Source: Pomphorhynchus laevis (Eukaryota > Acanthocephala > Palaeacanthocephala > Echinorhynchida > Pomphorhynchidae). Taken from it: a DNA stretch of 64,000 bases. The notes under the pieces are model-generated. The model was not told the DNA's origin. It worked only from the letters and a program-made list of their open reading frames with translations, and ran no database searches. The stretch is taken from NCBI GenBank assembly GCA_012934845.2, contig WNNJ02001682.1, positions 87,951-151,950 on the forward strand. Reading direction: 5' to 3'. This document shows positions 1 to 11,061 of the stretch, one piece after another; position 1 is the first letter of the stretch, and every line of letters starts with the position of its first letter. The translations under genes and the position numbers were made by a program.

Positions 1-297
1 TAATTGTCTGTTATCAATAATAAATTTTAAATTGGAAAAAAATTATTTAGTCACCAAGACAATTTATTAAGCAGTCAATAACCAGACAATTTTTTATTTA
101 CGGATTTTTTTGTCATTTTTTGATAATTTAAAAAAAAATAAAAAAAATAAAACATTAATACGATTAAATCGTCTTAAATAATTGTATAGTTTGTGATATT
201 TCAGTATCGTTTGTTTTAGTAAACAGTATATTATTAGTATATTTCAGTATTTTTGATAATTAGTATTTTTATTGTCTTTGTGCTAATGTTTCATACA
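1..297. other. AT-rich flank, no gene seen
   Basis: Long A/T runs with no coding similarity on either strand. It borders the 3' tail of the LINE A3 fragment. I see nothing functional here. Confidence 0.5.
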
Positions 298-822
298 GAG
301 CATTAGCCACAAGGCTGTTTTGCTCGATTGCGACAATAAAAAAAACAGAAAAAAGAAAAAGGTCATTTATAGAACGCCTCGATTCGACGTACCACATCTA
401 GCTTCATAATCCAATTCTTCAGCATTTTTCGAAAATCCAGAAAGCTCGCAGCGTTCACAATGGAAGGGGGTAAATCATTCCATAACTTACACGCTCGATG
501 GGAAAGTTGAAATTTTTTAGATAATTTTGAATGGCACAAAATATTTAGACAAAGAGAATGTTCTCTTCTTCCTTGTCGACAATTTTTCCTATTAACTTTA
601 ATGGGGAATCCTACATAATGATGTACTATGCGATACATAGAACACATGCCTAGGAACACGAGGCGACAAAATATGGAACTCAATCCAAGGTGAAAGAGCC
701 GCTGCTCATAAGGGAGAGTCATCAAGCTAGGATATAAGCGTGTGACACTTTGTAGTATGCGATCATACTTTGACATTTCATCTTTCGTACATGGAAATGC
801 AACCGGTGCGGCATATTCGACG
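298..822 (-). mobile_element. LINE A3: 5'-truncated 3' end of a CR1-like LINE
   Basis: On the - strand the segment encodes the C-terminal end of a LINE ORF2 after the catalytic palm. Recognisable pieces are EYAAPVA, LPYEQRL, and near the end KLWNDLPPSIVNA with a conserved F/K pattern, which are typical of the thumb and tail of CR1/jockey-type reverse transcriptases. A 3' tail follows (362 down to 298) with a T-rich stretch and a short hairpin, AGCC-loop-GGCT, also found at the 3' end of LINE D. The coding part joins directly to a LINE B tail at about 819, so the open frame at 363-971 is a chimera and not a gene. Confidence 0.8.
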
Positions 823-915
823 TCAGCTCCCTCCTTTATCACATTCAAACACCTCATCCGTTCACACTTGTTCGACACATGATTTACATTTTTGTTTTGT
901 TGTGGACCTTTGAGT
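819..915 (+). mobile_element. LINE B 3' tail fragment
   Basis: The segment matches the last ~90 bases of LINE B2 near 41225-41300: the CTCCCTCC block, then ACATTCAAACACCT, then GATTTACATTTTTGTTTTGT. It is in sense orientation and abuts the antisense LINE A3 fragment. The hairpin tail expected after it is not clearly preserved. Confidence 0.7.
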
Positions 916-1327
916 GCTGGTTCTATATTACGTAAAAATCGTAAAAACGAGAAAATCACAAAAAAATCCACCTTTCTACACTATTCATCTCTCACCATAT
1001 CATACCATGTCCATTTTCTCGTAATCGTACCAATGTATCACCATTTATAACTGTTCTAGCAAATTACAAAAAGTTATAAGTATTCAGTTTAATTACAATA
1101 AAATACACAAGAAGACGACTGATAAATTAAAAAAGTCTTGGTTATAAAAACTCTTACAAAACTCTTACAAAACACTTACAATTATTATACAATAATAATC
1201 TACAAAATTTGGGACAAGTTTAAACCAAAATTCAAGCAGTCATCCCGAGATACAAGGGCTCTGACTAGTGTGCATATTTTTTTGGTTTCTAATAAACATA
1301 CAATTCAGTTCAGCAATCTGAACTGTA

Positions 1328-2599
1328 ATGATCAAAATGGGGAAACGGAGGAAAACGACAAAATCGACTGTGAATGATAATGGATCCCAGCATTATGTAG
1401 AGTGTTCCATGGCCGATTGCCCTGTGTGGACTACTGTTTGGCTACCTATTCGTCTTCCTTCAAATTTTCTTGATAGAGATTTTCTATGCGGATTTTGTTC
1501 AGCATCTTTTCGTAAAGATTTGATAGTTTCAAAGAATGATCAATCGTCTATCAGCCATGACAATTCAAATAGTATCGTTTGTGACAAAGATGTTAGTAAA
1601 ATACAATTCGAACGAAAATGTGGCAAACATCGAAAAGAACAATTATTATCATCAAATAAAGAAAGCGCTCGATTTACAGACAATTCTCAAACATTGCAAG
1701 AGCAACATGTTGCCACAGACTTCCTGCGAATCGAAAATGAATCATTGAATCGAACATCCAACTCATTAATCGATGAAGCATCACCGATTATCGAAAATAA
1801 CAGTTTAGACAATGACAATCTTATCAATAACGGAAATTTGGATAGTGGAAACCTACAACGATCGTACAGTAAATCCGATATCAATTCAAGCTTCTCTGCA
1901 CCTCTTACTAATCCAGATATATTTACTGATCCAATCAATGCTTATTCACCTAAGCGCTCTACATATGTTAACATTCCGGGTCAGTCAGATGAAGTGTCTC
2001 TTAATCACAAAGATTCTAATCAATTCGAGTCATTGGCAAGTGTTATACCTGATACATGCCAAATAACTGGAGTCATTGATAGATCTTCACATAATCTTGA
2101 TGGAAAATCAGTGATTTCCTCTGAGCAGCACTTTTCCCGCGTACGCAAATATCATGATCATTCTCGCGCTATCGTTTTCACTAATATACCTGAATCTATC
2201 TCGGTCAACATACAACATAGATTAGATGACGACTTATCCAAAGTTCGTGCGATACTATCAACCATTTTGGTAGCGTCACCGAAAGAGGTAACGTCCAAAA
2301 TTAAACTATTAGCTTTGTTTCGAATTGGTAAAAAGCAGAATAATCATCCTAGATTATTAAAAGCAATTTTTACCGACGCAGCGGCTGCCAAAACTATTCT
2401 GAGCAACTCCTATTATCTTAAAGGTTCTCCCGTTAGATTACTAAATGATCTTGACAAGTATGAACGTGAACGTCTTCGAGAGGTTAGACAATTATTGAGA
2501 TCGCGCTTAGATGCAGGAGAAACAAACTTAAGAATTCGGAATTTTCAAATTGTGCGACGAGGGACTCGCTTGAATTGGACTCCGCTGTTTGTGGATTAG
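1328..2599 (+). CDS. LINE A1 ORF1 protein: PHD-like zinc finger plus RRM-like domain
   Basis: 423 codons, expected to make the nucleic-acid-binding protein that packages the LINE RNA. The N-terminus has a treble-clef/PHD-like pattern: YVEC, ADCPVW, then DFLCGFC at about residues 22-58. The middle (about 60-270) is Asn/Ser-rich and low complexity. The C-terminal third (about 275-420) looks RRM-like: RAIVFTNIPES, a DDDLSKVRAIL helix, HPRLLKAIF, then a basic ERERLREVRQ helix. LINE B and LINE D ORF1 share the same architecture. The frame opens at the ATG at 1328, with a second ATG four codons in. ORF2 begins 41 bases after the stop. Cys-rich fingers of this kind are known in CR1-type ORF1 proteins; RNA binding is inferred. 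Confidence 0.85.
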   Translation: MIKMGKRRKTTKSTVNDNGSQHYVECSMADCPVWTTVWLPIRLPSNFLDRDFLCGFCSASFRKDLIVSKNDQSSISHDNSNSIVCDKDVSKIQFERKCGKHRKEQLLSSNKESARFTDNSQTLQEQHVATDFLRIENESLNRTSNSLIDEASPIIENNSLDNDNLINNGNLDSGNLQRSYSKSDINSSFSAPLTNPDIFTDPINAYSPKRSTYVNIPGQSDEVSLNHKDSNQFESLASVIPDTCQITGVIDRSSHNLDGKSVISSEQHFSRVRKYHDHSRAIVFTNIPESISVNIQHRLDDDLSKVRAILSTILVASPKEVTSKIKLLALFRIGKKQNNHPRLLKAIFTDAAAAKTILSNSYYLKGSPVRLLNDLDKYERERLREVRQLLRSRLDAGETNLRIRNFQIVRRGTRLNWTPLFVD

Positions 2600-2640
2600 A
2601 TTTAGCTCCTCTCGTCGCTTCTAGCTTATCCAACATACCC

Positions 2641-5514
2641 ATGACAAATGCATGTGATTACTTAGATGACATTGTTTATTATCAATCACCGTTGTGGTCT
2701 GCTCTGGCGAAATTTAATAGTGCTAACAGTAAGGGAAATAACACATGTGCTTCAATAGGCTATAGTTCTGTGATCTTGTATACTAACGCACGCAGTCTTC
2801 TTAATAAAATTCACGAATTGAAGCAACGTATTCAATATTCCCAGCCCTTGTTAATAGCAATAACAGAAAGCTGGCTTAACTCCGATATATCTGATCACGA
2901 GATTGAAATAGCTAATTATTCTTCTTATCGTGTCGATAGGACCGGAAAGAGAGGAGGTGGGGTAATTTTATATTTACATAATAGTGTAGCGTTTATGACC
3001 TTAAGTGCCAAGTCTGAAGGTGGTACAGAAACACTATGGGGCAATATATTACTGTCCGGTCATGTGTTAGTTACTATTGGTCTTATATATCGTAGTCCAA
3101 GAATGGATGTTTGTTCCATAGTTGATACATTATTAAAGTTTGGATCCCGTAGTAATGTGGTAGTAGTGGGTGATCTAAATATGCCTTCTATAGACTGGAC
3201 TAACTACATATGCTTAAATAACAATAATTATTCATCAGCATTCCTTGATACTATCAATTTTCTTAATCTAACGCAACATGTCTCAATGTTTACTCGTTCC
3301 TCTGGAGACCATCAATCTTTGCTTGATATTTGTCTTACTTCCGATAAATATTTGATCACCGGTATAACATATTTGGATCCCTTAGGCAGCTCTGATCATT
3401 CTGTTATTCGCTTTAATACAAACTTATCTAATATATTGTCACAACCTGAGTCTTCATGTATGTCAGTACAATGTTTCAAAACCAATTACAGTTTAGTACG
3501 TCAATCCCTTCTCGGTACAAATTGGTATGATCCATTGATTTTTGGAGTTGAATCATCTTGGCAACAATTTGAAACTCTAATGATATCGCTCCTTCTACGT
3601 TTCTCACCTCGTAAGGTAGCAACTGCCCGTGCACGCACAAATCCTTGGTTTGATAAGGAGCTTCAAGATGCATTGAGATCCAAGAAGCAAAAATTCGTAA
3701 GGTATAGGAATGGAGAAACTGATTATAGGTCATTTAAAAAGTGTCGGAATCATTTCACATATCTCAAGAGACTTAAAAAGCGGCAATTTGAACAAGTACT
3801 GATAGGAAAGTCAGCCAACAATCCTAACATATTATTTAAATATGCAAATTTTAAAAGTAATGTTCGATCTTCTAGCTCTATCATTGGAAACAATGGACGC
3901 ATTCTAGTAGATCATTTCGATATTGCTAATGCATTTGGTCGTAAATTTCTCGTATCAGCTACTACTTCTCCTTGTATAGAAATTACTCGTATTAATCCGT
4001 CAATTTTTGATATTCTTCACTTGTTCACAGTTCAAGATGTTATGAAAGAGTTTAAACGACTGAAACCGTCGGGCTCGATTTGCCCAGATTTACTTCCCTC
4101 AATATACCTGAAGAATCTTCATGATGTCATTGCTGCGCCTTTATATAGGATATTTATAGCATCATTATATTACGGTATAGTCCCGAATGCATGGAAACGC
4201 TCTATCATTAAGCCGCTTCATAAGAAAGGTGATCGATCATGTGTAGATAACTACCGACCGGTTAGTTTAACCTCTGTATCGTGTCGTGTATTAGAGAGAT
4301 TACTTTATCGGATAATCAGTAGCTACCTAGAATCATACAGGTTACTTTCTACTAATCAGCACGGATTCCGTAAAAACTGTTCCACAGTAACCAACCTTTT
4401 ATTGGCACAGGAAAGTTGGGGTTCCATAGTGGATGAGGGGTATGCTGTCGATGTCATATTTTTTGACTTCTCCAAAGCATTTGATCATGTACCCCATGAC
4501 AAGTTGATTATGAAGATAAGTGCATTAAAAATCAATCCAATTATCATTCGTTGGATATGCAACTTTCTTTCTGGTCGCACATACCAGGTCACCATTAACG
4601 GTACCCTTTCCGAGCATTATCCAGTTAATGCCGGTGTCCCGCAAGGGTCTGTATTGGGTCCTTTGCTGTTTTGTATTTTCATCAACGATCTACCCAGTGT
4701 AATAAGTTCGCATTCATTATTATTTGCTGACGATTTAAAAATTTGGAGAGACATCAAGTCGAATTATGATCGTAACATTCTTCAATCAGATATTGACACG
4801 GTTCTTAAGTGGGCACGTTCTAATGGTCTGTCTGTTAATGCCTCGAAGTGCACTTGCATGCACATTCGATCACGTAATATTGTTCCAGTGCCGATATATC
4901 ATCTCGGGGATCGAGTGATTAAATTGGTTTCGAGCTATAAAGATCTTGGCGTATTGATAACGGATGATTTCTCCACTCGCCAAAACACTGAGTACATTTG
5001 TTCGAAGGCCATGCGTATGGTTGGTTTCCTTCGCCGATCATTCAGCTATGTGAGTCCACGTTCTTTTAGAGTTCTTGCAAACGCTTTTGTACTAAGTCAT
5101 TTGTTATATGCTTCTCAATGTTCATACCCTCGAACCAGAGATGAGATTAATCGACTTGAGAAGGTGCTACGTAGGGCAACAAAATTAGTATATTCTTTGA
5201 GAGAACTTCCTTACGAGGACCGTCTTCGGTCTTTAAATATGCAGTCATTATGTGATATTCGTGACTCGCGGGATCTGTGTCTTGTATGGGAGGTATTTCA
5301 CAATGAACACCATGTGTTGCGTGGGCTCTTCAACATTCGATCAACTCGAGCTTTGCGAGGTCACTCGTTTTATCTTAGTCGCCAACGAATAGTACATTCT
5401 AGGACGATTCAATTTGGACAACGAATAATAAATTCATGGAATCGTTTAAGCGATGATATTGTAAATGCGGGAACTCGGGAGCTCTTTAAACGACAGATTA
5501 TTTTAAATTGTTAA
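2641..5514 (+). CDS. LINE A1 ORF2: APE endonuclease / reverse transcriptase
   Basis: The polyprotein nicks target DNA and copies the LINE RNA at the nick. Numbering from the open codon at 2575, the APE domain (about 65-280) shows NARSLLNK, TESWLNSD, RGGGVI, GDLNMP (D200, N202) and SDH (273-275). The RT domain (about 500-760) shows NYRPVSLTSV, HGFRKNCST, FFDFSKAFDHVPHD, GVPQGSVLGPLLF and the catalytic FADD at 717-720, followed by a thumb and a C-terminal tail ending NSWNRLSDDIVNAG. The frame is open from about 2488 but contains no ATG before 2641. Translation therefore starts either at this ATG after the ORF1 stop or by a coupled mechanism in the ORF1 overlap. All catalytic residues I can check are present. 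Confidence 0.9.
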   Translation: MTNACDYLDDIVYYQSPLWSALAKFNSANSKGNNTCASIGYSSVILYTNARSLLNKIHELKQRIQYSQPLLIAITESWLNSDISDHEIEIANYSSYRVDRTGKRGGGVILYLHNSVAFMTLSAKSEGGTETLWGNILLSGHVLVTIGLIYRSPRMDVCSIVDTLLKFGSRSNVVVVGDLNMPSIDWTNYICLNNNNYSSAFLDTINFLNLTQHVSMFTRSSGDHQSLLDICLTSDKYLITGITYLDPLGSSDHSVIRFNTNLSNILSQPESSCMSVQCFKTNYSLVRQSLLGTNWYDPLIFGVESSWQQFETLMISLLLRFSPRKVATARARTNPWFDKELQDALRSKKQKFVRYRNGETDYRSFKKCRNHFTYLKRLKKRQFEQVLIGKSANNPNILFKYANFKSNVRSSSSIIGNNGRILVDHFDIANAFGRKFLVSATTSPCIEITRINPSIFDILHLFTVQDVMKEFKRLKPSGSICPDLLPSIYLKNLHDVIAAPLYRIFIASLYYGIVPNAWKRSIIKPLHKKGDRSCVDNYRPVSLTSVSCRVLERLLYRIISSYLESYRLLSTNQHGFRKNCSTVTNLLLAQESWGSIVDEGYAVDVIFFDFSKAFDHVPHDKLIMKISALKINPIIIRWICNFLSGRTYQVTINGTLSEHYPVNAGVPQGSVLGPLLFCIFINDLPSVISSHSLLFADDLKIWRDIKSNYDRNILQSDIDTVLKWARSNGLSVNASKCTCMHIRSRNIVPVPIYHLGDRVIKLVSSYKDLGVLITDDFSTRQNTEYICSKAMRMVGFLRRSFSYVSPRSFRVLANAFVLSHLLYASQCSYPRTRDEINRLEKVLRRATKLVYSLRELPYEDRLRSLNMQSLCDIRDSRDLCLVWEVFHNEHHVLRGLFNIRSTRALRGHSFYLSRQRIVHSRTIQFGQRIINSWNRLSDDIVNAGTRELFKRQIILNC

Positions 5515-5676
5515 CTGATTTGTTTTTGATTTTCTCTTTTTCTTTTATTTTGACTATCGATTTGTCAGCAACTGTGAGCTATGCTCGTAACGTTGTCTAC
5601 ATAATAATAATGTAAGCGTGTGCTGGCACGCATTTGCCACGTTAAAATAAATCTTTTTTATGGTTAAATATTAGTT

Positions 5677-5900
5677 TTGTATAATATGGCCAATAAATAA
5701 GGATTCGGTGTGGAGAAACGACTCCGAATTACATAGATCATTCGCCTAGCTGCGCTGTACGGATGATGCATATAATTAGGAGTTGTTTCTCCACACCGAA
5801 TCCTCAATTATTGGCCATATTATACAAGGCTAAGATTCGACCATTGATCGAATATGCTGCACCGGTTGCACTTTCATGTACGTAAGATGAAATTTCAGTA
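5677..5900. mobile_element. Inverted (foldback) LINE A3-type RT fragment
   Basis: Imperfect inverted repeat with arms at 5677-5725 and 5778-5827 around a 52-base centre. Read on +, the right arm continues into LINE RT thumb sequence (STPNPQLLAILYKAKIRPLIEYAAPVA split over 5785-5875), matching the start of LINE A3. The left arm is the same sequence inverted. This looks like a 5'-inverted LINE insertion, as made by twin priming, with local duplication. Confidence 0.7.
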
Positions 5901-6607
5901 TCTACAAGACAATGTTTTGCATATGTTCTACTGAAGAAAATTTATATCTTCACCAGACAAATATCTTAGATATTAATAAAATATGAATTGAAAGTAAATA
6001 TTTATTAAAAATAACTGATTTATTTAATTTTGAGATTTCGGAGCAGGATCAATAAACACAGATTTATTTTTACATTTCGTTAGCTGCTACTAGTTTCAAC
6101 AGAAACAAGACGTTTATAGTTTATATGCTATAAATATATAGCATTAGCATTCTTCCTCGGTAGATACGCGTTTCCTTAACAATTTATCAGTTCACATGGA
6201 TGTGCGAGTGTTTTTGCATTGAATATAGGAAAGCGTTTCCATGAGGTATCGATTTTTCATTTAGGTTCCACAGTTGAAATTTGTGTTTGAAATTGTTTGA
6301 AGCTCTTAGCAACTAAGCATTGAGATTTTTGTATTTTATTAAATAAAACATGTTTAATCAGAGCATTTATTCACATTAACCACTCCAAAAAGATGTCAAG
6401 TGTGTCATCGTTCGCCGTAACTAGAATCCCAGCCGTTGCTATATCCCATTTGTAGTCTAATAAATATTATGCTACTCTTCATTCTCCATGAGCTCTCTGG
6501 TTACCAATCGAATCACTGTATTTTCATTCCCGACAGGTGATGGAAATGCAATATAAATATACAACGTCTGCATGTGATTTAAAAATTAACCTTCCGAAAA
6601 CACCTTG
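5901..6607. other. No gene seen
   Basis: AT-rich spacer between the foldback LINE fragment and the LINE B fragment. No reading frame, RNA gene or repeat was recognised. Confidence 0.45.
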
Positions 6608-7141
6608 ACTTGAAAAAAATATTTTAAAGTGGGAAATGCGTGCCAGCGCAAAACATGACCACAAAAGTTGTTAGAGTAATTTGGAAAGTGGAGTAAGAAG
6701 CTATGACGGAAACGCAGCGATAGCGAGGTGGGGCGAGTATCGTCTAAGAAAGGAAGGTTGATGAACGATGGGGAGCCGACAGCAATGAGACGAAAAGTAA
6801 CGAGAAGAAGGCGGAGTTTGATGCGGATGTGGATGGTGGGCCAGGAGAGTTGGGCAAAATATGTGGATGTGTGGTCGAAGCGACGGAGACGAAAGAGCAC
6901 TTGAACGGGGCTGTTGATTATTCGTTGTAGTGATAGGATGATGGATTTTGGAGAATTGGCGAAAAGAATAAGGCAGTAATCGATTTTAGGGAAAAGAAGC
7001 GATGAAAGAAGAGACATACAAGAACGGAAGTCGATAAGGGGGCGGATACGGCGGATGTCACGGAGAATTTAGTTAGATGAGCGGACAATGTCGCGGACGA
7101 AGGGTTTAAGGCAAAGATGATCATCGAAATGGAAGCCTAAT
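6608..7141 (-). mobile_element. LINE B 3' fragment
   Basis: On - this encodes the post-palm end of LINE B ORF2: FPKIDYCL, PLQRIIN-like, FDHTSTYFAQLSWPTIHI and DDTRPTSLSLRFRHS. It then jumps by an internal deletion to the GGTCATG/hairpin tail and a T-rich end at about 6612. It lies directly against the truncated 5' edge of LINE A2 at 7142. The same segment occurs in B1, B2 and the copy inside LINE D. Confidence 0.85.
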
Positions 7142-9478
7142 CGAGTTGACAGATCTATCTGCAAGGGTGGTGAAGTGATTCGCTACGTGCATAATAGTTT
7201 AGTGTTTAAATTGCTAGTTGTACGAGCGTCCAATGGAATCGAGTTATTGTGGGGTAGTGTGTCTCTTCCTACCCTTGGTTCAGTGACTTTAGGCTTAATC
7301 TATCGCAATCCCACTTCAGATGTTTGTTGCTTGATCGATTACATTCTAGTTTGGTTCCAAACCAAATCTTTTTATAGTTGGTGATATCAACTTAGCGACA
7401 GTAGATTGGAACACCTATACATCCTCCGTGTGTAGTCCGTCCACATCATTATTTCTTGATATGATTAACTCGCTAAACCTTACCCAACATGTTTCAAAAT
7501 TTACCCGATTTTCCCAAGAAAATCAATCGCTACTTGATATTTGTCTAACATCGAATAAATACATTACACTCAAAGTTACGCACTCCGATCTTTTGGGTAG
7601 GTCAGATCACTGTGTTCTCAATTTCTACTCAGATTTTACACGTCCTTCAGCTTGTAGATTACAACAGAATTCTTTAAATTATTTTAAAACTAACTTCGAA
7701 CTTGTGCGTCAGAATCTATTAAGTATTTCATGGCTCAGTCCGTTTTATGTTGGGGTTGATAAGGCATGCTATCAGTTAGAAGCCACCCTTAAGGAATTAT
7801 ACGATTTTCGCCCCGTAAAACCGTTGCAAATCGTATACACCATAAACCTTGGTTTGACAAAGAGTTAAAGAATGCTTTAAAATTAAAAATATGAAATTCC
7901 AGTTGTATTCTAATAATAGTATTGATTACTGTGGGTATAGAGAGAGGCCAGAAATCGGTTCACATTTCTTAAACGCTTTAAACAATATCAATTTGAAGAG
8001 AAAATTGCTTAAATGTCAATTCATAATCCTAAATCCGTATTCAATTATGCTAATTTCAACAACAAAAATAAACACATTGGTTCACTTGTTGATACTGATG
8101 GTTGCACATTGATTAAATATGATGACATAGCGAATGCTTTCGCTCAACATTTTTGCATAGGAGTTCGTAAATACCCCTCCGTCACCTATGCCTCCTACTG
8201 TCCATCGAATATATACATTCTTTTTTTTCTATATACATTCTATACACATTTTTTTGTGTTTGTTAGTGGTCATGTAAGCGTGCATTTTGCACGTAGTGTT
8301 AGAGCTCAAGCGGCTTAAATCGTCAGGTTCTATTTGTCCTGATCGTTTACCACCGGTATTTCTCAAGAATATCGCTGATGTAATCGGCATACCACTATAT
8401 TGGATTTGTGTTGCTTCCTTGTATTTCGGTTGTGTCCCAATGAATTGAAAACTTTCGTTGATAAGGCCCGTTTTGAAGAAAGGTGATCCATCTTTAGTTG
8501 AAAATTATCGCCCGATAAGTCTAACGTGTGTATTCTGTCGAGTTTTGGAAAGGATAATATACTGCATTCTAAGCGATTATCTAGAATCCAACAAATTATT
8601 GTGTAACAATCAACATGGATTTCGAAGGGATCGCTCAACAATCACTAATCTCTTGATTGCCCAGAATAGCTGGGGTTCGTTATTTGATACGGGCTTTGAT
8701 GTTGATATAGTATTTTTTAATTTTTCAAAAACGTTTGATATGGTTCCACATGACATCTTGATTCAGAAAATGCGTGCTCTAAGCATTGATCCACTTATTA
8801 TTCGCTGGATAAAAGAATTTTTATCTAACAGATTCTATCAGGTTGTTGTAAATGGTTCTCTTTCTGATCCTTATCCGGTCAACGTTGGAGTTCCGCAGGG
8901 TTCGGTCCTCGGCCCATTGTTATTCTGTATTTTCATTAATGACCTTCCTTCTATTTTGAACTCACACTCACTCTTATATGCAATCGATCTAAAAATTTGC
9001 CAGGCTATCCGGTCAGAGTCGGACACGGTGCTAGTTCAATCGGATATCGATAGCATTTCCAACTGGGCTTATATGGTAGGTATGTCACTGAATATATCGA
9101 AGTGTGCTTGTATGCGTTTACAATCACGCAGTTATAGTGTTTATCCAACTTATCATCTTGAGGATCAGAACATTAAAGTAGTAACTCGTCTTAGCGACCT
9201 TGGAATAGTAGCTGCGAATGATTTTTCGACTTGTTGGAATACTGAGTTTGCTTGCTTAAAAGCAAATCGAATGGTTGGGATAATTCGTAGAACTTTTAGT
9301 TTGTTGAGTCTAGTTTCATTTAGAGCACTCGCCAACGCATTTATGATCAGTCATCTTACCTATGCATCACAATGTTCGTTCCCAAGAACAGTATACGAGA
9401 AAAGTAGAATTGAAAATGTGCTGCGCCGGGCAACAAAGCTCGTAAATTCAGTTAAAGCCTTACCTTATAATAAATTTA
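7142..9478 (+). pseudogene. LINE A2: decayed ORF2 copy (APE + RT)
   Basis: 5'-truncated copy of a LINE A ORF2, beginning inside the APE domain (YRVDR equivalent) and ending inside the thumb at ALPYN. Homologous blocks run in order through 7175-7384, 7428-7868, 7891-8318 and 8458-9478 in changing frames, so there are several frameshifts and stops. The RT core has lost catalytic residues: FFDFSKAFD of A1 reads FFNFSKTFD, and FADD reads YAID. About 70 bases at 8215-8290 look foreign and hold a GTAAGCGTGC-type hairpin resembling the LINE 3' tails. It cannot encode an active enzyme. Confidence 0.85.
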
Positions 9479-9663
9479 AATGTGCTTAGAAAACATTTTA
9501 TCGTTTTTATGAACATCATTTTTACTTTTGATGACAATTTAAAAAAGTTTGAGATCTAAAGTAAATACAATTGATTATATTAAGTTCTATACAATAAATA
9601 ACATACAATCTAATATACATACAACGAGGAGAATAAAATCACGAATCAAACGACTATATACAA

Positions 9664-11061
9664 ATGGGTCGGAAAAAACAAAAGTCTCAAGTTCCCAACC
9701 ATGTCGTGTCCAACACCGATGTTAGAAATGTTTCCAATGGATCTGAACAACAAGTCCTTTGCTCAAACAATGATTGTCACACGTGGGTAAGTATTTGGAC
9801 TTCAGAATCCCAGGCATCTTGCCTTGCAGACAACGAATTCTACTGTGGCTACTGTTCGGCTAAGATGATAAATACGATGAAGAGTGAAATAGAGGGTCTC
9901 AAGACAAATATATTGAAACTATCTGGCAACGCAGCGATGTCCACACATGCCTCTTCGTATTGTAATAAGTTTCAACCTCGATGCCCAATTCATCCGCATT
10001 TGATTGCCTCTAAGAATGCCAAATCTCCCATCTCTTCTACAGGTATTACTATACATCCATCAATTTTGCCCAATCAATCAGCTCAATCTTCTGATGTTAC
10101 TGTCATTGACCATTTGCAACCCAGTATTTCTTTAGTCGTATCAGATAAATCACCTTACATTTCTACCCCTCATTGCGTTTCTACGTCATCATCAGATAAT
10201 CCATCATCAGATAATCTGAAGGAGCCGCAAATTGTATCGCAGCAAGATGGATTTTGTCAAGTTTATGATAAATCTACCGATACAGTGACGGAGCCGCAAA
10301 TTGTTACAACTAATGTATTTTCACTCCCCGACAACCCACGTCCCGTCCTTCCCGTCTCGTTTCTCAATACCTTGCATCCATCAATCAAAATCACGTCCAC
10401 CAACCTCCACAATCCTTCCACTCATAACCTATCCTCACATCGCTTGTCACCCTCTTTATTATCATTATCCTCTATGTCTCTCGTCGTCAAACCAAATCCC
10501 TCCAAATCATCAACTGCCAGCTCTTCTATCGTGATCTCACCTACTCACGTCAGTCGTCCTCCATTACGGAAGCGCTTTGCTTCTCGCGATCGTTGCGTCA
10601 TTGTCACTAATATCACGCCTTCTAACTCCTTATCTCCACAAGCACGTCTAGACGACGATGTTTCCGCTTTCAGATCTATCCTCTCGTCTATTGTCCCTGC
10701 GGATAAACCATCCTTTTTCAAGGACATTTCTCCTGTCGCATTCATCCGTCTAAACAAATCTTCTCAATCTAATCCTTCCCAGCCCCCTCTCCTAAAAATT
10801 GTTTTCAAGCATCGCTCTCACGCGTCTTCTGTCCTCTCTCAACGATTCAAACTCATGTCATCTTCAACCACTCGAATTTTCCCCGATCGCGCCCCTTCTG
10901 AAATCGCTCAAATCTCTTCAGCCCGCATCGAAAGACGTCGTCGCGAGGAAAACGGCGAAAAAATCACTCTCCATCCGAAATATAGACGGAAATTTTCAAG
11001 TTTCCACACCCGTCCAAAAATTCGATGGCGCTCCATCTCTCCTATGTGTCTTCTCCACTAG
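9664..11061 (+). CDS. LINE B1 ORF1 protein: zinc finger plus RRM-like domain
   Basis: 465 codons. The N-terminal finger has VLCSNNDCHTW and then FYCGYCSAK at about residues 30-65, followed by a short helix (KSEIEGLKTNILKL). The long Ser/Thr/Pro-rich middle (about 90-290) is likely disordered. The RRM-like C-terminal domain (about 300-420) shows RCVIVTNITPS, LDDDVSAFRSIL, PPLLKIVFKHR and an ARIERRRRE basic helix. The last 37 bases overlap ORF2, which starts at 11025 in another frame. Architecture matches LINE A1 ORF1 although sequence identity is low. The role is inferred as RNA binding and chaperone activity for the LINE RNP. Confidence 0.8.
   Translation: MGRKKQKSQVPNHVVSNTDVRNVSNGSEQQVLCSNNDCHTWVSIWTSESQASCLADNEFYCGYCSAKMINTMKSEIEGLKTNILKLSGNAAMSTHASSYCNKFQPRCPIHPHLIASKNAKSPISSTGITIHPSILPNQSAQSSDVTVIDHLQPSISLVVSDKSPYISTPHCVSTSSSDNPSSDNLKEPQIVSQQDGFCQVYDKSTDTVTEPQIVTTNVFSLPDNPRPVLPVSFLNTLHPSIKITSTNLHNPSTHNLSSHRLSPSLLSLSSMSLVVKPNPSKSSTASSSIVISPTHVSRPPLRKRFASRDRCVIVTNITPSNSLSPQARLDDDVSAFRSILSSIVPADKPSFFKDISPVAFIRLNKSSQSNPSQPPLLKIVFKHRSHASSVLSQRFKLMSSSTTRIFPDRAPSEIAQISSARIERRRREENGEKITLHPKYRRKFSSFHTRPKIRWRSISPMCLLH

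Larger units (their letters stand above)
1020..5663 (+). mobile_element. LINE A1: full-length-looking APE-type LINE, both ORFs open
   Basis: The element carries ORF1 (1328-2599), ORF2 (2641-5514) and a short 3' UTR ending in a hairpin at 5616-5631 followed by AATAAA-like sequence and a T run. The hairpin tail matches that of LINE B. The APE endonuclease plus RT layout and the zinc-finger ORF1 place it in the CR1/jockey superfamily. The 5' boundary is an estimate because I found no target-site duplication. With both ORFs uninterrupted it is the youngest-looking LINE in the window. Confidence 0.85.

Noticed and set aside
363-971. A 202-codon host gene on the - strand
   Set aside because: It is a chimera of an antisense LINE A3 end and a LINE B tail.
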